Below, piece by piece: positions 1 through 9,503 of a stretch of DNA of 64,000 nt. The DNA lies in assembly GCF_000503215.1 (NCBI RefSeq), contig NZ_AYTD01000017.1:496001-560000 (forward strand). The letters run 5' to 3'. The first letter of the stretch is position 1; the number at the start of each line of letters is the position of its first letter. The notes under the pieces were generated by a model, which did no database searches, had not been told where the DNA came from, and saw only the letters and a program-made list of their open reading frames with translations. The stretch is from Pseudomonas canadensis. GTDB taxonomy: Bacteria > Pseudomonadota > Gammaproteobacteria > Pseudomonadales > Pseudomonadaceae. A program made the position numbers and the translations under genes.

Positions 1-30
1 CAACTTGCCGTAGAAACCCAGCGTCGTCAT
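1..30 (-). CDS. tagF: TagF-like T6SS accessory protein, N-terminal fragment (runs off the window)
   Basis: Ten codons are visible on the minus strand, reading MTTLGFYGKL. Members of the TagF/ImpM family typically begin with a GFYGKLPSRGDF-like segment. The ATG overlaps the tssM stop in an ATGA arrangement, so it is translationally coupled behind tssM. TagF proteins act in post-translational control of T6SS assembly. The family call rests on only ten residues plus position, so it is a context-supported inference. Confidence 0.6.
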   Translation of the reverse strand, partial: MTTLGFYGKL

Positions 31-3000
31 AGCCGCTCCGGCAGGCTGAAGCCACTGAGCACGCGGCTCTTGAACGGGTTGAAGGCGCTGTTGGCGCGCA
101 GTTCGTAGGCGATGCTCGCACCGTCGACGCGCAGGCGCAGGTTGAAGCGGTCCGGGGAATTACCAGCCGTAAGGTCCGATTGCTCCAGCAGGCGGAACCA
201 GGCCCACGGTCCGTCCAGGGTCACGCCGGAACGGCCACTGGCCGACGGCGGCATGATGGAGATACGCACCACGCCAATGCTGCCGGGGTTTGGCCATTGC
301 ATCGCCACTGGGCGGCTGGGGCCGTGGTCGTAGCTCAATTGCTGGCCGTCGAGGTCAAGCAGGAACTGAGTGATGGTCGGGTCCATCGACACCGGCTTGA
401 GTTCGAACCGCACAATCGGCTGGGTGCCGCCAGCGCGGAAGAACGCATCGCGGATCGTCGCCGCGCGCTGGAAGGTTTGCAGCACGCCCGGAGCAATGCC
501 GAGCTTCTGCGCCGCGCCCGGCTGCCAGCGCCAGGTCTGCGCCGAGGTGTCCACGTAAGGTTGCAGGTATTTGCGGAAGTAATTGTCCATCACCCCGCCC
601 ACGCCGAAGAACTGCCCGAAGTCATCCAGGGTCGCGTCCCGTGCGCTGCCCGGCGACATCGGGTAGCGGCCGGCCAGGGACTGGCGATACACGTTGACCA
701 CTTCGCTGACCCAGGCCGCGTTCAGTTGATTGCGCACCCCGCCCATCATGCTGTTGGTGGTGGAATTGACCACCGACTTGACCATGCCCTGCACCAACGG
801 TGGCTGGCGTTCGGCATTCAGGCTGACCCGCGTGGCCGCAGCGGCCGCCTGGTTCTTCGCCTCACCGAGCAAGGCATCACCGCTGGCGCCGACCATGGCG
901 CTGACCTGCACATACAGCGCATTCATGTCGGTGAGCAGGCCATCGATGGCCGCTGGCTCGCCTTCATTCTTGCTGACGATGCTGTTGAGTTCGGCAAAGT
1001 GTGCGGTCACCGGATCATCCGCAGCAGCAGGTGCATTGGCGGTCGGTTGTTCCTGGCCAAGCAGGCTGCCCAGGCGCTCCTTGAGCTTGTCGACGCCCCC
1101 TTCCACCGGTACGCCTTTAGCGGCCAATTGGCGCTCTTCGGCTTGCAGATCGGTTTCCTTGGCCACCGCCACCAGCAGTTTTTTCAGCGGAGAAGTCGGA
1201 CCGGAAATCACCCGCAATACGTCGGCCGCCTGGGCCACGCTGGTGATCGGCACAAAGTCGATGTCCGCCAGCAACGCATCCCACTGACGCTGGTAATCCT
1301 GGAAATACAGGCGGCGTACGTCGGCGGCGAGGCTCACCACGTTCTGCTGGTCGGCCTGTTCGTGCCCCAACACCCACTGCTCTTCAGCCAGGGTGCCGGT
1401 CTGGTTCAGGCTGCTCAACAAAAACGCCTGGCGATAGCCCTTGGCGGTGAAGAACCCACTCAACGGCTCGCCAAGTGGTTTGCCACTTTTGCGGCTGAAC
1501 ACCAGCGCCGCATCACGACCGGCGGCTTCGTTGATGCGAAAGTCCGGGATGCCTTCGGGCAGTTTCTGGCGTTTGACCCGGTCATACACACGCTGGGCTA
1601 CCGGCAGTTGTTGCAACTGACGACGCAGGTCATCGATCAGGCGTGGGTCGAGGCGAGCACTCGGTGGATGGCGTTCAAACAGCGCCTGCAAGTGCCCGGC
1701 CAATGCCTGGCGCTGATCGGCCGGCAAGTCGCGCGGCAGGTTGCGGTCCCAGTCGAGGGCGATCCAGGCCTTGATGAAGTCCGGGTCGTAATGCTCGGAA
1801 TCGGCGAGCATCAGGTAGGCCTTGAGGCCTTCGTAGAGGAAGTCGGAATTGCCGCCGCCGTGCAGTTGCTCTTCGATGCGCGTCACCAGGCGTGGCGCGA
1901 ACACGGCGATCAACAGCTTGCGGTAGACACTGGCGGACTCGGCTTCAAGCATGTCGCCCTGGTACAGCCCCAGGCCTTCGGACCAGCTTGGCGAGTCGCC
2001 GGCCAGGTTCTTCACGGCGTTGAGCAATGGCAGCACCGCGAGGATGTCACGCTGCGCGGGGCTCAGGTTCTGCACGGACTGGCCCAGCGGTGCGACCTTC
2101 TGGTCGACCTGGGCGATATAGGCCTGGTTGGCGCGGTAACTCACCCACCACAGGCCGCTGACCACCACGACCAGTGCCACGGTGGCGGCCAGCACCCCGC
2201 GTGCAATCCACTTGCGCCGACGCTCGACCTTCGGGTTCACCCCCACCAAGCCACGCTCGGCAAACGCCACCGCAGTGAAGAGTTTCTCGATGAAATAACT
2301 GCGTCCGGTGCCGCTCTGGCGCGCCAGGTGCTGGCGGTCCAGGTTCATGCTCTGGGCCATCGCGCCGATCAGACGGTCGATCGGGCTGCCTTCCTGGGTG
2401 CCGCTGGTGAAATACACACCGCGCAGCAACACGCGCTCTTCAAAGGCATTGGGCTTGAACACGCCTTCGAGGAAGCTTTGCAGGCAATCCTTCAACGCAC
2501 CGAACTGCTGCGGGAAGCCGTAGATCAGGTCGCGGCGCGCCGGGTCGCGTTCCTGTTGCAGGCGTTCGACCAGACGTTCGTTGAGGCGCTGTTCCAGGCC
2601 AGCGAACTCGCTTTGCAGGTGTGCCAGCGGGCTGTCGCTGTTCTTGCCGTCGTCCAGGGCAAAGGTCATGCCCCACACCTGGGCGCGCTCTTCCTTGCTC
2701 AGGTTGTCGAAGAACTCCATGAAGCCCGGCACCAGGTCGAGCTTGGTCAGCATCAGGTAGATCGGAAAGCGCACGCCCAGCTGGGTGTACAACTCCTGGA
2801 TGCGCAGGCGGATGGCGGCGGCATGGGCGGCGCGCTCGGCGTCGGTGCCGAGCAACAGGTCCGACAGGCTGATGGCGATGAAGGCACCATCGATAGGCCG
2901 GCGCGAGCGCTGTTTTTTCAGCAGGTCGAGGAAACCCAGCCACGCGGCTTTATCCACCGTGGAGTTGCTGTCCTGGGTGGTGTAGCGGCCGGCGGTGTCG

Positions 3001-3527
3001 AGCAACACAGCCTGATCGGTAAACCACCAGTCGCAGTTGCGCGTACCGCCGACGCCGCGCACGGCACCGGCGCCCAACTGTGCCGCCAGCGGGAAGTGCA
3101 GGCCGGAGTTGACCAGCGCCGTGGTCTTGCCCGAACCCGGCGGGCCGATGATCACGTACCACGGCAGCTCGTAGAGGTTGCGGCGTTCATCGCCACCCAG
3201 CTTGGCCTTCTTCAGCAGCGCCAGGGCCTCGTCCATGCGCTGGCGCAGGGTGCTGAGTTCTTCGGCGGTGGCGACGCTATTGGGGTCTGCCGGGGTTTCG
3301 GCGGCCAGGCTGCGCATCACTTCGGCGGCCTGGCGACGGGCCTGGATAATGCGGAACACGCGGTAGGCAATCCACACCGCGAACACCAGGATGATCAGCG
3401 CCCAGCGGCGCCCTTCCGGCACCAGCACGTCGAGCAACGGCCCGACAAACCAGATGATCAGGCTCAGGGCGATCAGGCCCAGCACGGGAATCACCCAGCG
3501 AATCATGAAACTGAAAAACGCCTTCAC
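27..3527 (-). CDS. tssM: T6SS membrane-complex protein TssM (IcmF family)
   Basis: The 1166-residue protein is the large inner-membrane component of the TssJLM trans-envelope complex that docks the baseplate. Two N-terminal membrane segments are visible at about residues 10-30 and 42-60, and a third at about 442-462. A cytoplasmic Walker A motif GPPGSGKTT lies at residues 128-136, followed by a Walker B-like LLDTAGRY. The long C-terminal half is the periplasmic IcmF region that contacts TssJ. Length and layout are normal for the family. The start is GTG, overlapping the tssL stop as GTGA; an in-frame ATG seven codons on is possible. It is the fifth gene of the leftward tagH-tssJKLM-tagF arm. 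Confidence 0.97.
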   Translation of the reverse strand: MKAFFSFMIRWVIPVLGLIALSLIIWFVGPLLDVLVPEGRRWALIILVFAVWIAYRVFRIIQARRQAAEVMRSLAAETPADPNSVATAEELSTLRQRMDEALALLKKAKLGGDERRNLYELPWYVIIGPPGSGKTTALVNSGLHFPLAAQLGAGAVRGVGGTRNCDWWFTDQAVLLDTAGRYTTQDSNSTVDKAAWLGFLDLLKKQRSRRPIDGAFIAISLSDLLLGTDAERAAHAAAIRLRIQELYTQLGVRFPIYLMLTKLDLVPGFMEFFDNLSKEERAQVWGMTFALDDGKNSDSPLAHLQSEFAGLEQRLNERLVERLQQERDPARRDLIYGFPQQFGALKDCLQSFLEGVFKPNAFEERVLLRGVYFTSGTQEGSPIDRLIGAMAQSMNLDRQHLARQSGTGRSYFIEKLFTAVAFAERGLVGVNPKVERRRKWIARGVLAATVALVVVVSGLWWVSYRANQAYIAQVDQKVAPLGQSVQNLSPAQRDILAVLPLLNAVKNLAGDSPSWSEGLGLYQGDMLEAESASVYRKLLIAVFAPRLVTRIEEQLHGGGNSDFLYEGLKAYLMLADSEHYDPDFIKAWIALDWDRNLPRDLPADQRQALAGHLQALFERHPPSARLDPRLIDDLRRQLQQLPVAQRVYDRVKRQKLPEGIPDFRINEAAGRDAALVFSRKSGKPLGEPLSGFFTAKGYRQAFLLSSLNQTGTLAEEQWVLGHEQADQQNVVSLAADVRRLYFQDYQRQWDALLADIDFVPITSVAQAADVLRVISGPTSPLKKLLVAVAKETDLQAEERQLAAKGVPVEGGVDKLKERLGSLLGQEQPTANAPAAADDPVTAHFAELNSIVSKNEGEPAAIDGLLTDMNALYVQVSAMVGASGDALLGEAKNQAAAAATRVSLNAERQPPLVQGMVKSVVNSTTNSMMGGVRNQLNAAWVSEVVNVYRQSLAGRYPMSPGSARDATLDDFGQFFGVGGVMDNYFRKYLQPYVDTSAQTWRWQPGAAQKLGIAPGVLQTFQRAATIRDAFFRAGGTQPIVRFELKPVSMDPTITQFLLDLDGQQLSYDHGPSRPVAMQWPNPGSIGVVRISIMPPSASGRSGVTLDGPWAWFRLLEQSDLTAGNSPDRFNLRLRVDGASIAYELRANSAFNPFKSRVLSGFSLPERL

Positions 3528-4813
3528 TCGACGCCCTCCGCCAATACGGTGATTTCAACCCGACGATTGCGGGCGCGGCCTTCTGCGGTGGCGTTGGTCG
3601 CCACCGGCTCGGTGTCGCTTCGGCCCTCGGCGCTGAAGCGCTCCGCCTGGCCAGTCTTGGCCGCGAGGATTTCCAGCACAGACTTGGCCCGTGCTTCCGA
3701 CAGCGCCCAGTTGGACGGGAAGCGCAGCGTGGCAATCGGGCGGTTGTCGCTGTGCCCGGTCACGCGTACCTGGCCTTTCACTTTGCGGATGGCATCGGCG
3801 ATGCGCAGCATCAGCGGTTGGTAGTCATCGACAATGCTGGAACTGGCGGACGCAAACAGCTCGTCGCCACGGATGGTCACCACTGAACGGTCGACCGCAT
3901 CTTCCACGGCAACGCGCCCGGCCTTGATGTCTTCCACCAGGAAACCGGCCAGGCGTGGGCGCTCGATGACTTTGGGTTGTGCCACCGGGCGGTCGATGGC
4001 CTGCACCGGGATTTCGCCCAACGCGTGAATATTCTTGAACACCGGTTCGGCATCCGACGCCAGCTTCATGCGCAAACCAAACAGCAGCGCCAGCAACAGC
4101 GCCACGCCGATAGCCACGGCGATCCATGGCGGCATGAATTGCGCCAGGCGATCCCGCGCCACGGTCACGCCGCGCCAGTGTGGCGACAGTTCACGTTCGT
4201 GTTCGCCACGGGCGCTGCGAATGGCGGCAGCCGTGCGTTCACGCAGGGTTTCCAACTGACTGCGGCCGTCGTTCATTACGCGATAACGGCCTTCAAAACC
4301 CAGGCACATGCACAGGTACAGCAGCTCCAGCAGGTACAGGCGTTCCCGTGGACTTTGCAGGCAATGGTCGAGCAACTGAAAGACTTTCTCACCGCCCCAA
4401 GCTTCGTTATGCACCGTGATCAGCAGGCTCTGTTTGCCCCAGTCACTGGTGCTGCCCCATGGCGTACTCAACACCGCTTCATCCAGCGCGGTGCACAGCG
4501 CATAACGGGCCAGCAGTACTTCGTTGCGGGCGATACCGGCCGCTTCGGCGCGTTCTTCGAACTGGCGCAGATACGCCAGCAACTGCGCGCGCAGGCTGGC
4601 CGGCGCCGGGTGGGCGATGGTGTTGCGCAGGCGCGTCAGCAGTGCCAACAACGGGCCGGCGGCGCTTTCCAGCGGGTTGAGGCCCTGGCTTTTGCCGGTG
4701 AGCATCGGCGCGGCCGGCATGGCCAGCGGCGACGGTTCGGCACGCGCAGGTTCCGGCGCCCGACCACCCGGACGCGGCATGAACTGGGTGCGGTCATCAT
4801 CATTGGGATGCAT
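3524..4813 (-). CDS. tssL: T6SS protein TssL with C-terminal OmpA-like peptidoglycan-binding domain (DotU family)
   Basis: This 429-residue protein has an N-terminal DotU domain (about residues 45-245), one membrane anchor near residues 230-250 (sequence WIAVAIGVALLLALLFGL), and a C-terminal OmpA/MotB domain. The OmpA signature is clear (GHSDNRPI, then NWALSEARAKSV, then GRARNRRVEI). TssL is the tail-anchored partner of TssM, and the OmpA part anchors the complex to peptidoglycan; many TssL proteins lack this domain. A proline/alanine-rich stretch precedes the DotU domain. It is coupled to tssM by a 4-nt overlap and follows tssK by only 6 nt. Confidence 0.97.
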   Translation of the reverse strand: MHPNDDDRTQFMPRPGGRAPEPARAEPSPLAMPAAPMLTGKSQGLNPLESAAGPLLALLTRLRNTIAHPAPASLRAQLLAYLRQFEERAEAAGIARNEVLLARYALCTALDEAVLSTPWGSTSDWGKQSLLITVHNEAWGGEKVFQLLDHCLQSPRERLYLLELLYLCMCLGFEGRYRVMNDGRSQLETLRERTAAAIRSARGEHERELSPHWRGVTVARDRLAQFMPPWIAVAIGVALLLALLFGLRMKLASDAEPVFKNIHALGEIPVQAIDRPVAQPKVIERPRLAGFLVEDIKAGRVAVEDAVDRSVVTIRGDELFASASSSIVDDYQPLMLRIADAIRKVKGQVRVTGHSDNRPIATLRFPSNWALSEARAKSVLEILAAKTGQAERFSAEGRSDTEPVATNATAEGRARNRRVEITVLAEGVE

Positions 4814-4819
4814 CGCGGA

Positions 4820-6154
4820 TTATCCTCGGATCGCCCAAAAGGCCAGGTTCAAGCCCGGGAACTGCCCGGCGATATGGAAGGCAAAGCCGCCGGAATTGCC
4901 CAGCTGTTGCCAGGCCTCGCTGCCGCGATCCAGCTCGTAATAGGTGGAACCTGCGTGGTACGGCAATTGGCGCGGCGCCACGGGCAGAGGCAACAGGGTG
5001 ATGCCCGGCAGTTGCAGGTTGACCAGGTCGCGGATGTGCTCCACCGAACCAACCTTGCTCTGCTGGCCGAAGCGCGCGCGCAGGGTTTCGCCGGGGACAT
5101 CGGCACGCACCACCAGGATGAAGCTGGCGTTGTCGAGCAGGGTTTTGTCGGCCAGCATCGCCACGTGGACGCCGTAGGCTTTCTCGACAATCGGGATCGG
5201 CGTGGCCTTGCTGTCGATCAACATCGACAGCGCTTCACGCAAGGCGGCCATCACCGGAGCAAAGCTCAGCGCCAGGTCGTCGTGCTGGTACTGCGGGTAT
5301 TCCTGGGGACGGCGGCCTGAGGTCGAGAAGGTGGAGAACTCTCCCGCCAGGCTGACCAGTTCGCTGAAAAAGCGCTCCGGGTGCAGCGGGCTCAACTGGC
5401 TCAAATGCTGGATCAGCGGTTGGGCGCGGTTGACCAGTTGCAGCAGCATGAAATCGGCAATCTCCGACGCGCCACCGGCGCCCGAAGCGACCACGCGCCC
5501 CGCCAGGGCTTCGCCGCGTTGGTGCAGCAAGCCGAGCAGTTCGCTGCGGAATGCGGTCAGCGGCTTGCTCGCGGCGACGTCCAGGACCGGCGGGATGTAG
5601 GTGTCGTCGAGCACCAGCGCACGGTCGGCGCGCTTTTCCTTGATGCGCACCAGGCCGATGGCGGCGTAATCGCTAATGCCATCCTGGGCGGTCAGCAGGC
5701 GCAGAGCCCGTGAGCCCAAGGCCACCGGTGCGCGGTTTTCGAAGGGTGCGTTGTCGTCACGCACTTCGCGGACCTGGCTCACGTAACGCGCCGCCTCCAA
5801 GGCTTCGCCTTCCTCCACGGTATCGCGGGCACCGGCACGCTTGAGCGGCAGCGCCAGGTACACCAGGCCATCGCGCAGGTTGTCGTCGATGTTCAGCGGG
5901 CTCGGCGCCAGATCGTCCTGGGGAATGTTGAACGGCGTGCCGTCGGGCAACAGGCCACGCGCCGAGACGATCGCCAGCTTGCCCTGGGCCAGCAGACCCT
6001 GGTCGATCAGCAGCTCGGAAAAACCCCAGGCCCCGGCCGACAAAGGGCGGCTGCGGGCGTCGATCAGGTTTTCCAGGTAACGGTCATGCTGCTGGAAGTG
6101 CTGCGTTCCGATGAACATGCCTTCCGACCAGACCACGCGATTGTTCCAGGACAT
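4820..6154 (-). CDS. tssK: T6SS baseplate protein TssK
   Basis: The 444-residue protein matches the TssK (ImpJ/VasE) family from end to end, beginning MSWNNRVVWSEGMFIGTQHF, a typical family opening. TssK is the cytoplasmic baseplate adaptor that links TssF/TssG wedges to TssL/TssM. A GGAG ribosome-binding site sits about 8 nt upstream of the ATG. It lies 18 nt downstream of tssJ and 6 nt upstream of tssL, so it is within one operon. Nothing unusual is visible. Confidence 0.97.
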   Translation of the reverse strand: MSWNNRVVWSEGMFIGTQHFQQHDRYLENLIDARSRPLSAGAWGFSELLIDQGLLAQGKLAIVSARGLLPDGTPFNIPQDDLAPSPLNIDDNLRDGLVYLALPLKRAGARDTVEEGEALEAARYVSQVREVRDDNAPFENRAPVALGSRALRLLTAQDGISDYAAIGLVRIKEKRADRALVLDDTYIPPVLDVAASKPLTAFRSELLGLLHQRGEALAGRVVASGAGGASEIADFMLLQLVNRAQPLIQHLSQLSPLHPERFFSELVSLAGEFSTFSTSGRRPQEYPQYQHDDLALSFAPVMAALREALSMLIDSKATPIPIVEKAYGVHVAMLADKTLLDNASFILVVRADVPGETLRARFGQQSKVGSVEHIRDLVNLQLPGITLLPLPVAPRQLPYHAGSTYYELDRGSEAWQQLGNSGGFAFHIAGQFPGLNLAFWAIRG

Positions 6155-6172
6155 GGGGGCTCCGATTGCTTC

Positions 6173-6682
6173 TTATTGGGCAGGGCTGGATGGGGTGACC
6201 ACGACGTCGGCGCGCACGGCACGCACATCGAGGCTGATCTGGTATTCGGTGTATTGGCGCGCGGGCACGTTGATCACCGTGCGCCATTGCGCGCGGTCCA
6301 ACTCGCGATAGCCCACCAGCAAACCGATCTGGCGCGTGGACGGGTCGAGGTCGCGCTGGATGCTCAGTTGCTCGCCGGGCTGCACCATCACTTCGTCCTG
6401 GTCCAGCAGGTCCAGGCCCAGGGTCGATTGCGCCCGGTCAGCCAGGGCGAAGTAATCGGAGCGGGCAAAGGTGGCGGCGTTTTTCAGTTCGAAGATGCGC
6501 ACCCGCACCGGCGCAGCCTGGCCGTTGGCGCCGGGGTTGAGCCCGTTGATCGCATGAAAGTGCAACTCGACGGCGGCCGTCTCCGCTTCGGCCTCGGCGG
6601 CTGTTTCGGGTTTGGCGGCGTCTTTGGCACACGCCGTCAGCAGAAGCAGTGTGGCGACTGCGAGTAAAAACCTGGGAATCAT
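6173..6682 (-). CDS. tssJ: T6SS outer-membrane lipoprotein TssJ
   Basis: The 169-residue precursor starts with a lipoprotein signal peptide: basic start, hydrophobic stretch LLAVATLLLL, and lipobox LTAC with the lipidated Cys at residue 18. The mature part fits the TssJ/VasD beta-sandwich family. TssJ sits in the outer membrane facing the periplasm and binds the TssM periplasmic domain. An alanine/glutamate-rich linker follows the Cys. A TTGAGGA-type ribosome-binding site precedes the ATG. It lies between tagH (57 nt upstream) and tssK. Confidence 0.95.
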   Translation of the reverse strand: MIPRFLLAVATLLLLTACAKDAAKPETAAEAEAETAAVELHFHAINGLNPGANGQAAPVRVRIFELKNAATFARSDYFALADRAQSTLGLDLLDQDEVMVQPGEQLSIQRDLDPSTRQIGLLVGYRELDRAQWRTVINVPARQYTEYQISLDVRAVRADVVVTPSSPAQ

Positions 6683-6739
6683 CCTGCGTCCTCAATGACG
6701 TATTTAGCTATCCGTTGATCCATGTGTTGCGGCGCGGTT

Positions 6740-8035
6740 TTACCGACGCTGTCGTGCGCTGTGCTCTTCGTAGGCCCGGCTGAATTCGCGGCCGAACAGG
6801 TCCTGGAAATCTTCCTGGGCCTCGCGGGAAATATTGCTGTAGAGCTCGGTGAATTGCTGCCAGTACTGAGCCTGGCGTGAGCCGTTGAAAATACTTGAGA
6901 GCCCGCCGGGCTTGCCCATGCGCTCTTCCAATTGCGCCGGTTCAAAGCGCGTGAGCAGGTGTTTGATCGCCGCTTCCACGCCGGCCATCACCGCCAGTTG
7001 GTGGGCACGCAGGTCGTTGAAACTGTCGCGTACGGCGAGGTCCGGTGCCATAAACGCCTGATTGCCGTGGCGAAGCAAAAGCAGTAACGCTTCGTCAGCA
7101 TTCGGGGCGAATTTCAACGGATTGTTTTCAGCGGGCTGGATCATGGTCTGCTGCATGCGGAACTCGCCCTTGAGGCTGGCGCGGGCACGCAACACGTCGA
7201 TCAGGCCTTCGACCATCAGTCGGTAGCTGCGGCCGATGTTTTCCATCTGGGCCTCGGCCTGGGCTTTGTCCAGGCGCAGTTGATCGAGGCCAGCGCCGCG
7301 CAGAAAGGCTTGCAGGAGGTCGGGTTGCTGAGTGTTTGCCACAGGCTCGACCGCAGGTGGCGGCTGAATGACCGGTGCGGGCGGTGGCGCAACGGGCGCA
7401 GGTGCATCGCCAAACAGGTCCCAATCTTCGGGAATCACCGAGCCCGAAACCACGGGTTTCTCGAGCGCAACGGGCGTCGGCGGACGGAAGTCATGCTGCT
7501 CGGACGGCACATGGTCCGGCACGGTCGGCGGCGGCACGGCGGTGGGGCTGAGGAAGTCGAACAGGTCCGGCAGCGTGTCCATCGAAGACGCACCCTGGAA
7601 CTGCGGTGCGATCACGGGCACAGGCGCGGGCTTGTTTGCCACGGCACCCATCAGGGCTTCAAAGCTGTTCGGCGAATCGCCGGCAAACGGCTGGCTGTCG
7701 ACGGCCTGCACGTTGAAGTCGATGCGCGCCTGGATCTCGTAATCACCGATGCGGATCAACTCACCGTCTTGCAACGGTTCGCTGTTACCCCGACGCATAC
7801 GGATACCGGCTTTAACCAACTCCACACCATTAGTGCTGTTATCGGTTAAATAATAACGACCCTCTTTGTATTGAATAACGCAATGTTGCGAGGAGACCAA
7901 GCGCTCTGGATCAGGCAGTACCCAGTCATTATCGGAACTGCGGCCAATAGCCATCGAGCCCTGATTCATGGACTTTTCGGAGCACTGCCCAGGGGTAATC
8001 TTGTGATAACTAGTGATAGTCAAACACAGCGACAT
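6740..8035 (-). CDS. tagH: T6SS-associated FHA-domain protein TagH (Fha)
   Basis: This 431-residue protein has an N-terminal forkhead-associated domain (about residues 25-105: AIGRSSDNDWVLPDP, SSQHC, DNSTNGVEL), a proline-rich linker (about 130-230) and a C-terminal TagH domain found in T6SS clusters. FHA domains bind phosphothreonine. Fha proteins are scaffolds in threonine-phosphorylation control of T6SS, but no PpkA kinase or PppA phosphatase gene is visible in this window. A strong AAGGAGG site precedes the ATG. It is the first gene of the leftward arm, divergent from tssA across about 390 nt. Confidence 0.93.
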   Translation of the reverse strand: MSLCLTITSYHKITPGQCSEKSMNQGSMAIGRSSDNDWVLPDPERLVSSQHCVIQYKEGRYYLTDNSTNGVELVKAGIRMRRGNSEPLQDGELIRIGDYEIQARIDFNVQAVDSQPFAGDSPNSFEALMGAVANKPAPVPVIAPQFQGASSMDTLPDLFDFLSPTAVPPPTVPDHVPSEQHDFRPPTPVALEKPVVSGSVIPEDWDLFGDAPAPVAPPPAPVIQPPPAVEPVANTQQPDLLQAFLRGAGLDQLRLDKAQAEAQMENIGRSYRLMVEGLIDVLRARASLKGEFRMQQTMIQPAENNPLKFAPNADEALLLLLRHGNQAFMAPDLAVRDSFNDLRAHQLAVMAGVEAAIKHLLTRFEPAQLEERMGKPGGLSSIFNGSRQAQYWQQFTELYSNISREAQEDFQDLFGREFSRAYEEHSARQRR

Positions 8036-8317
8036 CTTGCCTCCTTGCTGATACTTCGCGCGCGGTCGACTCCCAGGACAGCGCCTCCCGGGATATCGCC
8101 ATCAGGTCGAGCGATCGACCGTCTAAAACCTGCCAATGCCAGCATGATCGCTGATCTTAACTGGGCTCTATGACAAAAATCCTGTCCCGGTGCGTCGTTC
8201 GACCCACCAGTCGCGCAGGTTGTTAAGCACCGCACATCTGTCACAGAGGGCGAATAGCTTACCTTGACAAGCCCTAAGTACTACACCAAAAATGCACAAC
8301 TTCTTGAATACCAGTGA

Positions 8318-8333
8318 TGGCACATTAGTGGCA
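8318..8333 (+). promoter_or_regulatory. Sigma-54-like promoter element in the tagH-tssA divergent region
   Basis: The 394-nt gap 8036-8429 separates the two T6SS arms and has no convincing gene. It contains TGGCACATTAGTGGCA, which fits the -24/-12 pattern of sigma-54 promoters (GG and GC separated by 10 nt), matching TGGCAC fully and TTGCA in four of five bases. The predicted start lies near 8344, about 85 nt before the tssA start. A separate TTGACA hexamer lies at 8264-8269, but without a good -10 at normal spacing. No clear minus-strand promoter for tagH was identified. Inference from pattern only. Confidence 0.4.
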
Positions 8334-8429
8334 TCTTGCTTATATGACCAAGAAAACATGCAAAGTTCCTCGCGCAACTAATGCATGAATTGCCCGCCGT
8401 CTAACGGGCTGATAGGGAGATCAAATTCA

Positions 8430-9449
8430 GTGGATGTGCCGTTGCTGCTCACCGCCGTTTCCGCGACTTCGCCCTGTGGCGAAGACATGGAATATGACGC
8501 GCAATTTCTGCAATTGGAGCGTGATGCCAAGGGCCAACCCGAGCGCAGCATGGGCGACTCCATCCTGCCCGCTGAACCGCCGGAATGGCGCAGCATCCAG
8601 CAGCAAAGCCTCGACTTGCTCGGGCGCAGCAAAGACCTGCGCATCACCCATTTCCTGCTGCAAAGCGCCCTCGCCCTCCAGGGTGTGGCGGGCCTTGCAG
8701 AAGCACTGACGCTGATCGACGCGTTGCTGCGCGATTACTGGGCCGACCTGCACCCGCGCCTGGATGCCGACGATGACAACGACCCCACCGTACGCATCAA
8801 CGCCCTCACTGGCCTGACCTGCGACACCAATATTCGCTTGCTGCGCGAAAGCATCCTGACACGCTCGCGCACTTTCGGGCCCGTGAGCCTGCGCGCGGCG
8901 CTCAACGCCAGTGGCCTGTTGAGCTTCCCCGACGAGCAACTCGGCGCCCAGCAGCTCAACGCCGCGTTCCTCGACAGCGACCCCGAGCACCTGCAAGCCA
9001 CCCGTAACGCGCTGATTGCGGCGCGTGCGGCGTGCGAAGCCATCGAACGGCAGGTCAACGATCAGGTCGGTTCCGCCCAGGGCGTGGACCTCAGTGCCTT
9101 GAAGCAACCCCTCAAGCAGGCGTTGCAGATCCTTAATCAAGCGGTGCCCGGCACCGACAGCAGCAGCGAACCCGAGGCCGTCAGTGACGACAATGCCCCC
9201 TCGGCCGACTTCGCCGCTGCGCCCGCAGCACCGCGCCCAGTTGGCGACATCGCCAGCCGCGACGATGTGCTGCGCAGCCTCGACAAGATCCTTGCGTATT
9301 ACACCCGGTACGAGCCTTCGAGCCCGCTGCCGGTGCTGTTGAACCGGGCGAAGCATCTGGTGCACGCCGACTTCGCGGCCATCGTGCGCAATCTGATTCC
9401 CGACGGCATGTCCCAATTTGAAAACCTGCGCGGCCCGGACGGCGAATAA
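8430..9449 (+). CDS. tssA: T6SS protein TssA (ImpA N-terminal family)
   Basis: The gene encodes 339 residues with an ImpA_N domain at the N-terminus (LLLTAVSATSPCGEDMEYD) and a variable C-terminal region ending in YYTRYEPSSPLPVLLNRAK, the segment that oligomerises in short-type TssA proteins. TssA caps and coordinates baseplate and sheath-tube assembly. I chose the GTG at 8430 because an AGGGAG site lies about 10 nt upstream and homologues begin at this VDVPLLL sequence; an in-frame ATG at 8385 would add 15 residues but has no ribosome-binding site. It is first in the rightward arm and 54 nt before tssB. Confidence 0.95.
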   Translation: MDVPLLLTAVSATSPCGEDMEYDAQFLQLERDAKGQPERSMGDSILPAEPPEWRSIQQQSLDLLGRSKDLRITHFLLQSALALQGVAGLAEALTLIDALLRDYWADLHPRLDADDDNDPTVRINALTGLTCDTNIRLLRESILTRSRTFGPVSLRAALNASGLLSFPDEQLGAQQLNAAFLDSDPEHLQATRNALIAARAACEAIERQVNDQVGSAQGVDLSALKQPLKQALQILNQAVPGTDSSSEPEAVSDDNAPSADFAAAPAAPRPVGDIASRDDVLRSLDKILAYYTRYEPSSPLPVLLNRAKHLVHADFAAIVRNLIPDGMSQFENLRGPDGE

Positions 9450-9503
9450 ACCGCCCGACTGTGCAGTAACAACACCGTCGCTCAAGCGACCAGGAGCAGC
9501 AAC

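Noticed and set aside
180..3824. A 1214-codon open frame on the plus strand opposite tssM.
   Set aside because: It is a shadow in high-GC DNA, antisense to a well-supported gene, rich in His, Gln and Arg with no recognisable domain.
8168..8377. A 69-codon minus-strand frame between tagH and tssA.
   Set aside because: No good start signal; it would cover the divergent promoter region.
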